DNA from: an uncultured bacterium | Lineage (GTDB): Bacteria > Verrucomicrobiota > Kiritimatiellia > PWTM01 | Direction: 5' to 3' | DNA length: 64,000 bases | NCBI GenBank assembly: GCA_938010045.1 | Contig: CALLFZ010000003.1 | Span: forward strand, 62,001-126,000 | Part shown: positions 40,958 through 50,039 of the stretch, one piece after another | How positions within the stretch are numbered: position 1 is the first letter of the stretch | How the letters are laid out: the number at the start of each line of letters is the position of its first letter | Notes under the pieces: generated by a model | The model's database searches: none | The model's input: only the letters and a program-made list of their open reading frames with translations | Told to the model about the DNA's origin: nothing | Position numbers and translations under genes: made by a program

Positions 40958-41124
40958 CTGGCTGCCGGCGGCGCCATCCGCGCGCAGCGCGGCACGCCGC
41001 GGGGCCGAGCCGGGCGGGCCGCGGATGGGAAGGTGCCGAGGCTCCCGCTGTCGGGGGCGGTCCGTCCGCTTGACCCGTCTCGGGACCAGAGGCAAGCTAT
41101 GTGGCAGCAAACCCGGAGGTGAAT

Positions 41125-42561
41125 ATGAACGGTGAGCACTCGCACTCCGCCGCAGTGTCTCGGCGGCGATTCCTTCAGACGACCGCAACCGCGTGGGCAG
41201 GTATTCAGATCGTGGCCAACCCGCAGCGCGTTTTCGGCGCCAACGAGCGCGTGCGCGTGGCAGTGGTGGGCATCCGCGGCCGCGGCGGGGATCACATCCT
41301 GGGCTATCAGAAACTTCCGAACGTCGAGGTGGCCGCGATCTGCGATGTGGATCAGAACGAGATCGCCAAGCGGCTGAAGCAGTTCAAGGACCGGAACCAA
41401 AAGGAGCCGATGGCGTTTGAAGATCTTCGGAAGCTGCTCGAGCGGCCGGACATTGACGCGATTTCGATTGCCACGCCGAACCACTGGCACTCGCTTCAGG
41501 GCATCTGGGCCTGCCAGGCAGGGAAGGACGCCTACGTCGAAAAGCCGATGTCGCACCGTTGGTTCGAGGGCAAGCAATTGGTCGAAGCGGCGCGCAAATA
41601 TAAGCGGATTGTGATGCACGGCTCGCAGGCGCGGTGCAGTCCGGCGCTGCGCGAGATGGTGGCGAAGCTGCGGGAGGGATTGATCGGCGAGGTCTACATG
41701 GCGCGCGGCCTCTGCTTCAAACGGCGCAAGAGCATCGGGAAGACGCCGCCATCTGAGGTTCCGAAGGGCGTAAATTACGACCTGTGGACGGGCCCCGCCC
41801 CGCTGAAGCCGTTCACGCAGAACCGGTTCCACTACAACTGGCACTGGTTCTGGGACTATGGCGACGGAGACTTCGGCAACCAGGGCGTGCATGAGCTCGA
41901 CATCGCCCGCTGGGGACTCGGCGTGACGTATCCGACACGCGTGACGGCCCTCGGCGCGAAGGTGATGTTTGACGACGACCAGGAAACGCCGAACGTTCTC
42001 AATGTCGCGTATGAGTTCACGATGCCCGACGGCAAGAAACGGTTGCTCATCTTCGAAGTTCGGCACTGGCTGACCAATCACGAGGCCGGCATCGGCACAC
42101 GGCTCTTCGGCGAGGACGACATTCCGGCCGTCGTCGGTGCGGTTCAGGCCGCGGGCGGGGCCAAGGCGGGGGAGGGCGAGAAAAAGAAAGTCGCGCCGTG
42201 GACGAACGTGATCGGGAACCTGTTCTACGGCTCGGAGGGCTATGTGGCCGTGAACGGCTACACGGCCTATAAGAGCTGGCTCGGCGAATTGCACGAGCCG
42301 GGGCCGGAGGGGCGTCAGGGGGGCGACGCGTTCGCCAATTTCATCGCTTGCGTCCGCAGTCGAAAGACGGAGGACATCGAGGCTCCAATCGAGGAAGGCC
42401 ACATTTCCTGCACGCTGCTGCACCTCGGCAACATCTCGTATCGCCTCGGCCGCTCACTGAACTACGACCCTGAGAAGCAGGTGGTGATCGGCGACGACGA
42501 GGCCAACCGGATGTTGAAGGGTGAGTACCGCGCGCCGTACACCGTGCCGGAACAGGTATAG
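41125..42561 (+). CDS. Gfo/Idh/MocA family oxidoreductase, Tat-exported
   Basis: 478 residues. CGGAGGTGA (41113-41121) just before ATG 41125 fixes the start. The leader SRRRFLQTTATAWAGIQ is a Tat signal. VAVVGIRGRGGDHI, then ICDVDQ and the EKP in VEKPMSHRW form the nucleotide-binding part; NQGVHELDIARWGLG follows in the second domain. The C-terminal part has an insertion around 340-370 with GEGEKKKVAPW. It is probably a periplasmic sugar or cyclitol oxidoreductase, the third of its kind in the window. It is followed after 76 bases by the DUF3604/PHP gene. Confidence 0.85.
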   Translation: MNGEHSHSAAVSRRRFLQTTATAWAGIQIVANPQRVFGANERVRVAVVGIRGRGGDHILGYQKLPNVEVAAICDVDQNEIAKRLKQFKDRNQKEPMAFEDLRKLLERPDIDAISIATPNHWHSLQGIWACQAGKDAYVEKPMSHRWFEGKQLVEAARKYKRIVMHGSQARCSPALREMVAKLREGLIGEVYMARGLCFKRRKSIGKTPPSEVPKGVNYDLWTGPAPLKPFTQNRFHYNWHWFWDYGDGDFGNQGVHELDIARWGLGVTYPTRVTALGAKVMFDDDQETPNVLNVAYEFTMPDGKKRLLIFEVRHWLTNHEAGIGTRLFGEDDIPAVVGAVQAAGGAKAGEGEKKKVAPWTNVIGNLFYGSEGYVAVNGYTAYKSWLGELHEPGPEGRQGGDAFANFIACVRSRKTEDIEAPIEEGHISCTLLHLGNISYRLGRSLNYDPEKQVVIGDDEANRMLKGEYRAPYTVPEQV

Positions 42562-42637
42562 TCGCGGGCCGCTCGGTTTGTGGTGGGGGGGAAGGTGCGC
42601 GCTGCGCCTGCGGCGTGCCCCGCGTGGGGAGGCTGCC

Positions 42638-45442
42638 ATGCATCGGCCCAGAGGATGGACGCTGGCGGCGGTGGGGATCGCAGCCGCGTGCGTCACGGTG
42701 GCGACGACGGGGACGGCGGCGGACGTCCGAAATCTGCTGTCCAACCCGGGCTTTGAAGAGGGGAGAGCGGGTTGGAAACTGGATCCGCGGCACACGCTGG
42801 TGACGAATCCGGCCGCGGCCGCCTCGGGCCGCATTTGTCTGATGGGTGAAACCAGCGAGCCGCGGCAGGCCGTGCGGTTGGTTCAAGAGGTCGAAGTCCA
42901 CAGCAATCGCGTGTACCAGTTCAAGGTGCGCGCGCGCGGCACCCGGGGAGTGTTCATGACTCTCTACGCGCGGATGCCCGGCGATGGCGAGCGGCGGCGC
43001 ATCGCGGCCTGGGATTCGATCACTCCGCGCTGGCGCCTCTACGAGGCTCCTCCGATCAGACCGGGCGCCAGCGGCACGATGACGCTCGAGCTCATTTCCC
43101 CCTCGTCGTTCGCGGGTGAGCCGGGCCGGCTGTGGGTGGATGACCTCGAACTCATCGAAGAGGTTCCACCTCGCCAGATCGAGCTGTCGGCACAGGAAGG
43201 ATTCAATGACGAGCCGGCGCTGGTCCGGGCGGCGGACGGATCGTTGTATGCGGTGTGGATCAGCTTCCGCAATGGCCATGACACGCTGCAGGCGGCCCGG
43301 CTCACGGCCGACGAGAGCGGCGAATGGGCGGTGCGGAGCCGGTGGACACTCGACGGTGCGCAGGAGGTGTCGCTGCTTGGTCCGCGTCTGGCGGCGGGCG
43401 GAGGCGGCGCGTTGGTTGTCTACGCGCGCGAGGAGCGCGATGAATGGGATCTCGCGGTGATCGAGCTGGCGCCCTCCGGACCGGGCCGGCGCGTCGCGGT
43501 GTCGGATCGTGGGATTGACACAGATCCAGCCATGGCGGTCCACGGAGAGGACATCTGGCTGGCCTGGGAAGGCAGCCGCGAGGGGCGGCGCCGCATCGGG
43601 GTTCGAACGGTCGTGCGAGGCCGGCCGGGACCGGTCGAGTGGCTTAGCGATCCGGCCGTCAATGCCTGCGATCCCGCGATCGCACTCAACGCGGCGGGCG
43701 ATGTGATGGTGGCATGGCACGATTTCCGGCGTGGGTTCGTGGATGTGTACGCCCGGGTGCGGGAGGCGCGGACCGGTCGCTGGGGGCCGGAGCGGAGGCT
43801 CACGACGGCGCCCGCCATTGACCGGCATCCGCTGCTGTTGGCGCGTCGCGACGAGTTCTGGATGGTGTACGAAACCGCGCAAGTGAACGAGTATCACGTG
43901 GGGGCGACCGTGGGGCGCCGCCTCCAACTGACACGAATCACGCCGGACGGCCTCGAGGAGCCTGCGGCGGGTCATGGGCCGCTGTCGGCGGCAAGCGAGG
44001 GGGCGGCCGCGGTATTCGATGAACAGGGACGACTGTGGGTCTCATGGCTGGTGCCCATGTCGGGCAACCATCCGAGGGGCTGGAATGTGCGGCTTGCGTG
44101 TTTCAGCGGGGATCGTTGGTCGGAAATGGTCAACATCTCGTCCTTCAAGAGCATGGACCGGCGTCCCGGTGTGTCGGTGGTCCCAGGCCTGGTGTGGGTG
44201 GCGCATCAGTACGATGACATGCCCCCGCAGTGGTCGAACGAAGTGGCGGCAGAGGTCTCGCACAGCGACATCCGGTTGGTCGCCGTTCCCGCCGATGCGC
44301 CGGCCCCCGCGCCCACCCAGTGGCGGCCGCTGATCGAGTCGGCCGATCCGTTTCCGCCGGCGGAGCTGCGCGAATCGCGGGGTGAGGAGATGCGGGGCTG
44401 GACGGTGGAGCACCGCGGGCGGAGCTGGAAGCTGTTCTTTGGGGACCTGCACGAGCACACGGACGTTTCGCCCTGCGGGCGCACGCGCGACCAGAGCGTG
44501 GACGAAAGCTACCAGCATATGCGGGATCTGGCGGTGCACGAGTTCGCGTGCGTGACCGATCACGGCTACGGCATCAACTCCTATCTCTGGCGGTACCTCG
44601 CGAAGCTTGCGCGCGTGAATGAGGATGCGGGGCGGTTTCTCACGTTTCTCGGGCAGGAGTGGACCTCGAGCTTCGAGCAGTACAGCGCGACGCATCCGTA
44701 CGGCTACTACGGTCACCGCAACCTCATCTTGGCTGATGCGCGGTTTCCGCGCTGGTGGAACGCGAAAAATGGCCAGACCCCGGCGCAGCTTTGGGAAGAT
44801 CTACGGCGACTCCGCGCGGACTTTGTGACGATCCCGCACCAGCTCGCCGACACCGGCAATGTGCCGACCGACTGGTCGTTCGTGGATGAGACCGCACAGC
44901 CCGTCGCGGAGATCTTCCAGACGCGTGGATCCTACGAGCACCACGGCGCCCCGCGGCAGGCCCGGAGCACGACGCCGCCGGGCTGGTTTCTGCAAGACGC
45001 GTGGGCGCGGGGGATCGTGATCGGCGTGATTGCCAGCCCCGATCACGGCGGCGGCTACGGCAAGGCCTGCGTGTATGCGCCGGATCTGACGCGCGACGCG
45101 ATTCTCGAGGCGCTGCGCGCGCGGCGCTGTTACGGCACCACCGGCGCGAAGATCCTGCTGGACGTGCGCGTCGCGGGGCGCTTCATGGGCGAGGCCGTGC
45201 GCGACTCGCCACCCAACCCAACGCCGATCGAGGTGCGCGTCGAGGCGCCGGCCGAGATCGCGCGCGTGGACATCTGCCGGAACAACGTGTTCGTTTACTC
45301 ACGTGAGGTCGGCGCGCGCCGCTGCGAGTTCACGTTCGCGGACCGTGATCCGCCGGCCGGCCCGGTCTGGTACTATGTGCGTGTGCAGCAGGCGGACGGC
45401 GAACTGGCTTGGAGTAGTCCGGTGTGGTGGCGGGCAAAATGA
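42638..45442 (+). CDS. exported DUF3604 (PHP-like) protein with N-terminal carbohydrate-binding-like and propeller parts
   Basis: 934 residues. GGGGAGG (42626-42632) precedes ATG 42638; the N-terminus is a signal peptide (WTLAAVGIAAACVTVA). Residues about 30-170 resemble a galactose-binding fold (NLLSNPGFEEGRAGW at the start). Residues about 180-560 are a sialidase-like propeller with repeated SxDxG-like turns (DEPALVRAADGSLYAVW, IDTDPAMAVHGEDIWLAW). The C-terminal ~330 residues are DUF3604: HEHTD metal motif in FGDLHEHTDVSPCG, then VTDHGYG, IPHQLAD and SPDHGGG. The metal site is PHP-like. Probable phosphoesterase or amidohydrolase acting outside the cytoplasm. The stop overlaps the heparinase gene's start (ATGA). 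Confidence 0.8.
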   Translation: MHRPRGWTLAAVGIAAACVTVATTGTAADVRNLLSNPGFEEGRAGWKLDPRHTLVTNPAAAASGRICLMGETSEPRQAVRLVQEVEVHSNRVYQFKVRARGTRGVFMTLYARMPGDGERRRIAAWDSITPRWRLYEAPPIRPGASGTMTLELISPSSFAGEPGRLWVDDLELIEEVPPRQIELSAQEGFNDEPALVRAADGSLYAVWISFRNGHDTLQAARLTADESGEWAVRSRWTLDGAQEVSLLGPRLAAGGGGALVVYAREERDEWDLAVIELAPSGPGRRVAVSDRGIDTDPAMAVHGEDIWLAWEGSREGRRRIGVRTVVRGRPGPVEWLSDPAVNACDPAIALNAAGDVMVAWHDFRRGFVDVYARVREARTGRWGPERRLTTAPAIDRHPLLLARRDEFWMVYETAQVNEYHVGATVGRRLQLTRITPDGLEEPAAGHGPLSAASEGAAAVFDEQGRLWVSWLVPMSGNHPRGWNVRLACFSGDRWSEMVNISSFKSMDRRPGVSVVPGLVWVAHQYDDMPPQWSNEVAAEVSHSDIRLVAVPADAPAPAPTQWRPLIESADPFPPAELRESRGEEMRGWTVEHRGRSWKLFFGDLHEHTDVSPCGRTRDQSVDESYQHMRDLAVHEFACVTDHGYGINSYLWRYLAKLARVNEDAGRFLTFLGQEWTSSFEQYSATHPYGYYGHRNLILADARFPRWWNAKNGQTPAQLWEDLRRLRADFVTIPHQLADTGNVPTDWSFVDETAQPVAEIFQTRGSYEHHGAPRQARSTTPPGWFLQDAWARGIVIGVIASPDHGGGYGKACVYAPDLTRDAILEALRARRCYGTTGAKILLDVRVAGRFMGEAVRDSPPNPTPIEVRVEAPAEIARVDICRNNVFVYSREVGARRCEFTFADRDPPAGPVWYYVRVQQADGELAWSSPVWWRAK

Positions 45443-47307
45443 AGTGGGGCACGGTTGGGCGGCGGACGGAACTGGCCGCGGTGCTCGTGGCCGGAGCGAT
45501 GGCGTGCGCCGGCGAGGCACCGACGCCGACGGGTCTCGTGGCCCGATTGCGGGCCGGCCATCCGCGCCTCTGGATGACGGAGGAACGACTGGCCGAGCTG
45601 CGCCAGCAAGCGCAGGCGGACCCGACATTGGCCGCATGGGTCACCCAGGTGCTGGCCTCGGCCCGCTCACTGCAGGGGGCGCGCCCGCCCGACTACCACC
45701 TGAGCAGCTCGCGCGGCATCCTGCTCGAGATCAGTCGCCGTCATCACAACTCGATCGCCACGCTCGCGCTGGCCTGGCGCTGGACCCGCGATCGCTCCTT
45801 CGCGGAGGCCGCACGCCGGTGGGTGCTCAACGCCTGCGCGTATCCTGACTGGCATCCTGACCATTTTCTCGATACGGCGGAGATGACGTGCGCCGTGGGG
45901 CTCGGCTACGACTGGCTCTATGAATCGCTCGATGCGGCGACACGCCGCCGTATCGAGGAGAGCCTCATCCGCCATGGTCTAGAGCCCGGACGTCTCGCCT
46001 ATGCGGGCCAGGCGAGGTTGGGCTGGTGGACGCGCGTGAACCACAACTGGAACCTGGTGTGCAACGGTGGCCTGTTGGTCGGCGCGCTCGCGATCGGCGA
46101 TGCGCATCCGGAATGGCTCGACACGATCGTCGGGAACGCGGTCACCTCGATGCCACGGGCGCTGGCGAGCTACGCGCCCGACGGCGGATGGGGCGAGGGG
46201 CCCAGCTACTGGGATTACGCGACAACGTACGCAGCCTACGGGCTCGATGCGCTGCGCACCGCGCTCGGAACAGACTTCGGACTGGCGGATGCGCCCGGAC
46301 TGTCCAAGGCCGCCGTGGTTCCCCTGGAGTGGGCGGGCCCCACCGGTCTCTATTTCAACTTTGCGGATGCCTCGGAGAAGGCGGTGCGGCGTCCGACTGG
46401 CTGCGTGATGTGGCTGGCGCGGACGTTCCACGACGCGGCCGCCGCGGCCGATGAACATGCGCTCATCGCGGCCGGCGGCCGGCCGGGTCCGTGGCATGTG
46501 GTGTGGTATGTGCCCAGGCCTCCGGCCCGCGCTGCCGAACGGCCGCTGGATGTTCACGTGCGCGGCGAGGTGCCGGTGATCATCCTGACAAGCCGGCGGG
46601 GAGATTCGAATGCGATCTGGGTGGCCGTCAAAGCAGGTCACAACCGCGTCAACCATGGCCACCTGGACCTGGGCTCGTTCGTGCTCGACGCGCTCGGCCA
46701 TCGGTGGGTGAGGGATCTCGGCAAAGACTCCTACAGCCTCCCCGGCTACTTTGGCCGGCAGCGGTGGCAGTATCTTCGCACGTCCACGGAGAGCCATGCC
46801 CTGCCGCTGATCGGCGGCCGCGGCCAGTCGCCCAAGGGCACCTCCTGGGTCGAGCGCTGCACGGGCGGGCCGACCGGCGCGGTGGCGATCGTGGATCTCA
46901 GCCGCGCCTACGATCCGCCGGTGCGACGGTTTCAGCGCGCCGTGGGTCTGACAAGGGGACGCGGCGCCGTGGTCGTGCGAGATGACATCGCCCTGGATTC
47001 CGCGCAGGACGTGCGGTGGGGGTGGGTGACCGATGCGGCCGTCGCGCCGGCCGGCGCCGGCCGGCTTCGGTTGCGACACGGCGATGCGTCGCTGGAGGTT
47101 CGGGCCGTCTCGCCGGAGACGGCCGAATGGCGCGTGGTCAGTGTCGAGCGCTCCCCACCGGAGGCAGCCAACCGCGGCCTTCGGAGGGTCGAACTTGTGA
47201 GCCCGTCCGCCACCTCCCACCAGATCGAAGTGCAGTTCGTGCCCCTTGCCTCGGACGGCGCGGCGGGACATGCGGCGCCCATGCCGCCGTCGGCGGCCCA
47301 CCCCTGA
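45439..47307 (+). CDS. heparinase II/III family exoprotein (polysaccharide lyase-like)
   Basis: 622 residues. A signal peptide at the start (ELAAVLVAGAMACAG). The alpha/alpha-toroid domain carries NHNWNLVCNGG (with the usual Asn/His/Trp), WGEGPSYWDYATTY and, in the beta-domain, NHGHLDLGSFVLDALG with the catalytic His and FGRQRWQY. These match heparinase II/III lyases that cut acidic polysaccharides by beta-elimination (heparan, alginate or similar). The start at ATG 45439 overlaps the previous stop, so the two exported proteins are made together. An in-frame GTG at 45424 is an alternative. Confidence 0.85.
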   Translation: MKWGTVGRRTELAAVLVAGAMACAGEAPTPTGLVARLRAGHPRLWMTEERLAELRQQAQADPTLAAWVTQVLASARSLQGARPPDYHLSSSRGILLEISRRHHNSIATLALAWRWTRDRSFAEAARRWVLNACAYPDWHPDHFLDTAEMTCAVGLGYDWLYESLDAATRRRIEESLIRHGLEPGRLAYAGQARLGWWTRVNHNWNLVCNGGLLVGALAIGDAHPEWLDTIVGNAVTSMPRALASYAPDGGWGEGPSYWDYATTYAAYGLDALRTALGTDFGLADAPGLSKAAVVPLEWAGPTGLYFNFADASEKAVRRPTGCVMWLARTFHDAAAAADEHALIAAGGRPGPWHVVWYVPRPPARAAERPLDVHVRGEVPVIILTSRRGDSNAIWVAVKAGHNRVNHGHLDLGSFVLDALGHRWVRDLGKDSYSLPGYFGRQRWQYLRTSTESHALPLIGGRGQSPKGTSWVERCTGGPTGAVAIVDLSRAYDPPVRRFQRAVGLTRGRGAVVVRDDIALDSAQDVRWGWVTDAAVAPAGAGRLRLRHGDASLEVRAVSPETAEWRVVSVERSPPEAANRGLRRVELVSPSATSHQIEVQFVPLASDGAAGHAAPMPPSAAHP

Positions 47308-47465
47308 AGTGTGCGTGCCCGCGGTGCGGGGAAACGGCAAACCGCGGCACCGCGTCCCGGCGCGGGGGTCCCGTGTGTCCCTGCGTGTTCTGAAGAAGAG
47401 CCGGGAGCGGTTCCGCCGCCCGCGACGGGCTGGCTCTGGCGCCCAAAACAAGGTAGAGAATACGC
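47308..47465. other. short gap upstream of pilT
   Basis: 158 bases, no gene. AGAGAATACGC just before the pilT ATG is rich in A/T against the surroundings. No clear promoter pair was found; AAGG at 47450-47453 could be a weak ribosome site. Confidence 0.3.
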
Positions 47466-48557
47466 ATGTTTGATGCTCAGGAACTGCTCGCCGAAATGGT
47501 TCGACTGGGCGCGTCGGATCTGGTGTTGACCGTTGGCACCCCGCCGCAAATGCGAGTTCATGGTCTGTTGACACCATGGGGCGACCGGCCGCTGACAAGG
47601 GACGATACCCGCCAACTGGCCCAGTCGTTTATGCAGGATCGGCACTGGGTGACGTTCGACGAGCGCGGCAGCGCCGACCTGGCCGCCGCGCTCGGCGACA
47701 CCGCGCGGTTTCGGGTTCACGTGTTCAAACAGCAAGGCGCTGTCGCGCTCGCGATCCGTCAGATTGCGACCGAGATTCCGCCGTTTGAGACCCTCGGTCT
47801 GCCGCCCTCCGTGCGAGATTTTGCAATGGCGCCGTTCGGCTTGGTGTTGATCACCGGGCCGGCGGGCAGCGGAAAGTCCACGACGCTGGCGGCGCTGATC
47901 GACCACATCAACACCCACCGCCAGGGCCATGTGATCTGCCTCGAGGATCCGATCGAGTATGTTCACCGTCACCGCCGCTGCACGATTGAGCAGATCGAGA
48001 TCGGGGAGGATGCGCCCTCGTTCGCCGAGGCGCTCCGAAACGTGTTCCGTCAGACCCCGGACGTCATCATGGTCGGCGAGATGCGCGACCGCGAGACGAT
48101 CGCGCTGGCGTTGACGCTGGCGGAGACCGGCCATCTGATCCTTGCGACGCTCCACACCCAGGACACCGCGAACGCGATCAACCGGGTCGTGGACACGTTC
48201 CCGGCCGATCAGCAGGAACAGATCCTGATGCAGCTTTCGATGACGCTGGTGGGCATCTGCTCTCAGCAGCTGTTGATCACGACCGATCGCCGTCGGCGCG
48301 TGCTGGCCTGCGAGGTGTTGAAGGCGAACAGCGCGATCCGCAACCTGATCCGAGAAGGGGCGATTCAGCAGATCTATTCGGTCTTGCAAATTGGCCGGAG
48401 CGAAGGCATGCAAACGATGGAGGACTCGCTGTGGCAACTCCACGCGCTCGGTCTGATCACCGAGGAGCAGGCGCTGAGCCGGTCGGGGCGGCCGAAGGAA
48501 ATGCTGCGCATGCTCCAGACGAAGGGCCGCCCGAGCGGGCGAGGGGCGGAGCGATGA
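47466..48557 (+). CDS. pilT: twitching motility / pilus retraction ATPase
   Basis: 363 residues. N-terminal PAS-like domain, then Walker A GPAGSGKST (131-139), Walker B region PDVIMVGEMRD, the Asp box and the His box GHLILATLHT. The C-terminal helix has AIRNLIREGAI followed by SVLQIGRSEGMQTMEDSL, the AIRNLIRE helix characteristic of PilT. It is a hexameric ATPase that disassembles type IV pili at the cytoplasmic face. The stop overlaps gspD (ATGA), so it is co-translated with the secretin. No pilin gene follows. Confidence 0.9.
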   Translation: MFDAQELLAEMVRLGASDLVLTVGTPPQMRVHGLLTPWGDRPLTRDDTRQLAQSFMQDRHWVTFDERGSADLAAALGDTARFRVHVFKQQGAVALAIRQIATEIPPFETLGLPPSVRDFAMAPFGLVLITGPAGSGKSTTLAALIDHINTHRQGHVICLEDPIEYVHRHRRCTIEQIEIGEDAPSFAEALRNVFRQTPDVIMVGEMRDRETIALALTLAETGHLILATLHTQDTANAINRVVDTFPADQQEQILMQLSMTLVGICSQQLLITTDRRRRVLACEVLKANSAIRNLIREGAIQQIYSVLQIGRSEGMQTMEDSLWQLHALGLITEEQALSRSGRPKEMLRMLQTKGRPSGRGAER

Positions 48558-50032
48558 ATGCCTTCGAGCCAGTTGGCCGTGCCACCGCGGCGCTGCTGCT
48601 GATCGGCGCGGTGTTCGTGCGCGCTGAAACGGCGCCCACGGGTGCGCCGCCCGTCATGGTCGTGGCGGCTCAACCCCCGGCCGACCTTGTCACGATCAAC
48701 ATCCAGGATGCGGACATTCAGCTGGTGCTCGAGGCGTTCCGGCGCCAAACGGGCCGGAACATCGTGATCGGACCCGACGTGCGCGGCCCGGTCAATGTGC
48801 GGGTGGACAACCTCGCGTGGGATCGCGCGCTGGACGTCATCCTCCGTCCCTACGGTTTCACCTACGAGCTGGCCGACGACGTCATCATCGTCACGAAGGC
48901 CGACCCCACCAAGGCGGCCACCGCGGTGTCGCCGGAACCGGTGCTGGTCCGGGTCTTTCAACTGAAATATCTTGACGCGTCCGATCTGGAGGAAGTGATC
49001 CGGCCGCACCTGAGCTCCGGCGGGTCGCTGGTGGTGTTGCGGGCGCTCGGCCAGTATTGGGAACCGGAGACCGCCTCGGTCGGTATGTCGGGCGGCCGTT
49101 CGGGTGCCGACACCGCGCTCGCGCGCGGCCGCCGCACCGTGGAGTCGAAAACGGTCGTGCGCAGCAAGCGGTTCGTCGTCCGCGACACGGCGGCGGTGCT
49201 GAAGGTGATCGAACAGATCGTCGAACAGCTCGACGTGCCGACCCCGCAGGTGCTGATCGAAGCTCGGTTCGTCGAGGTCAGCTCGGACGCCGCGCGCGAC
49301 CTGGGCATCCAGTTCGGCGTGGACCGAGTCTTTTTGAACGCCGGCCACCTCCAGCGCGTGCGCGGCGAGTCGCTCACTCTCGACGCTAAGCCGCGGGTCT
49401 TGCCGACCGACGCGCCCTTCGCGGCCGCGCGTCCGTTCACAACCGGCGGACAGCTCTTCTTCCAGCAGCTCACCGACGTCCAGTACTCGATCCTGCTGCA
49501 CGCGCTGGAGGACGTGATGGGCGCGAACGTCCTCTCCTCGCCGCGGATCGTGACGCTGAACAATCAGGAAGCACGGATTCTCGTCGGCGAGAAATTTCCG
49601 ATTCTGACCTACCAGAACACGCCGGTCGGCGGCGGCAGCGTGCAGACGCAGGTAACGCTCGAGTACTACGAAAAGATCGGGATCCAGTTGGCGGTGGTGC
49701 CCCAGATTTGCGAGGGCGGACGGATCAGTATGATCGTACGGCCGTCGGTCTCGGACCGGATTTCGCTCGTGGAGACCTATCCGGTGCTTTCCACGCGCGA
49801 GGCGGAGACTCAAATTCTGCTGCGCAGCGGCGAGACGATCGTGATCGGCGGGCTGGTCCGCGAGCGCGAGCGGTCCGAGACGTTCCGCGTGCCGCTGCTC
49901 GGTGAAATCCCGCTCGTCGGCGCGCTGTTCCGGCGCGAGACGAAGGTGAAGGACAAGGTGGATCTGTTGATCTTTCTGACCGCCACCATTCTCGGGGAGG
50001 GGGTTCCGGCGGAGGCGGCGCCCGCGCCGTAA
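48554..50032 (+). CDS. gspD: type II secretion / type IV pilus outer-membrane secretin
   Basis: 492 residues. A signal peptide (RATAALLLIGAVFVRA), then an N0/STN-like domain (VTINIQDADIQLVLEAFRR, NIVIGPDVRGPVNVRV), one N1-type domain (VFQLKYLDASDLEEVIRPH), and the secretin core with VLSSPRIVTLNNQEARILVG, GISMIVRPSVSDR-like and SGETIVIGGLVRERE, ending LIFLTATIL. It would form the outer-membrane channel for pili or secreted proteins. ATG 48554 overlaps the pilT stop. The protein is shorter than typical GspD or PilQ because it has fewer N domains. Confidence 0.87.
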   Translation: MNAFEPVGRATAALLLIGAVFVRAETAPTGAPPVMVVAAQPPADLVTINIQDADIQLVLEAFRRQTGRNIVIGPDVRGPVNVRVDNLAWDRALDVILRPYGFTYELADDVIIVTKADPTKAATAVSPEPVLVRVFQLKYLDASDLEEVIRPHLSSGGSLVVLRALGQYWEPETASVGMSGGRSGADTALARGRRTVESKTVVRSKRFVVRDTAAVLKVIEQIVEQLDVPTPQVLIEARFVEVSSDAARDLGIQFGVDRVFLNAGHLQRVRGESLTLDAKPRVLPTDAPFAAARPFTTGGQLFFQQLTDVQYSILLHALEDVMGANVLSSPRIVTLNNQEARILVGEKFPILTYQNTPVGGGSVQTQVTLEYYEKIGIQLAVVPQICEGGRISMIVRPSVSDRISLVETYPVLSTREAETQILLRSGETIVIGGLVRERERSETFRVPLLGEIPLVGALFRRETKVKDKVDLLIFLTATILGEGVPAEAAPAP

Positions 50033-50039
50033 ACGGGCG

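Larger units (their letters stand above)
40823..41124. other. divergent region between the hydG operon and an oxidoreductase gene
   Basis: 302 bases. It holds the hydG-side promoter candidate (40928-40957 on the minus strand), two direct copies of CCCGAYGGGAC (40836-40846 and 40856-40866, period 20) in the hydG leader, and TTGACC (41070-41075) on the plus strand with AGCTAT (41095-41100) as a poor -10 for the oxidoreductase gene. Confidence 0.5.

Noticed and set aside
40915-42423. Long antisense open frame of 502 codons opposite the Gfo/Idh/MocA gene
   Set aside because: It lies entirely opposite a well-supported gene, has Arg/His-rich composition and shows no family motif; such frames are common in high-GC DNA.
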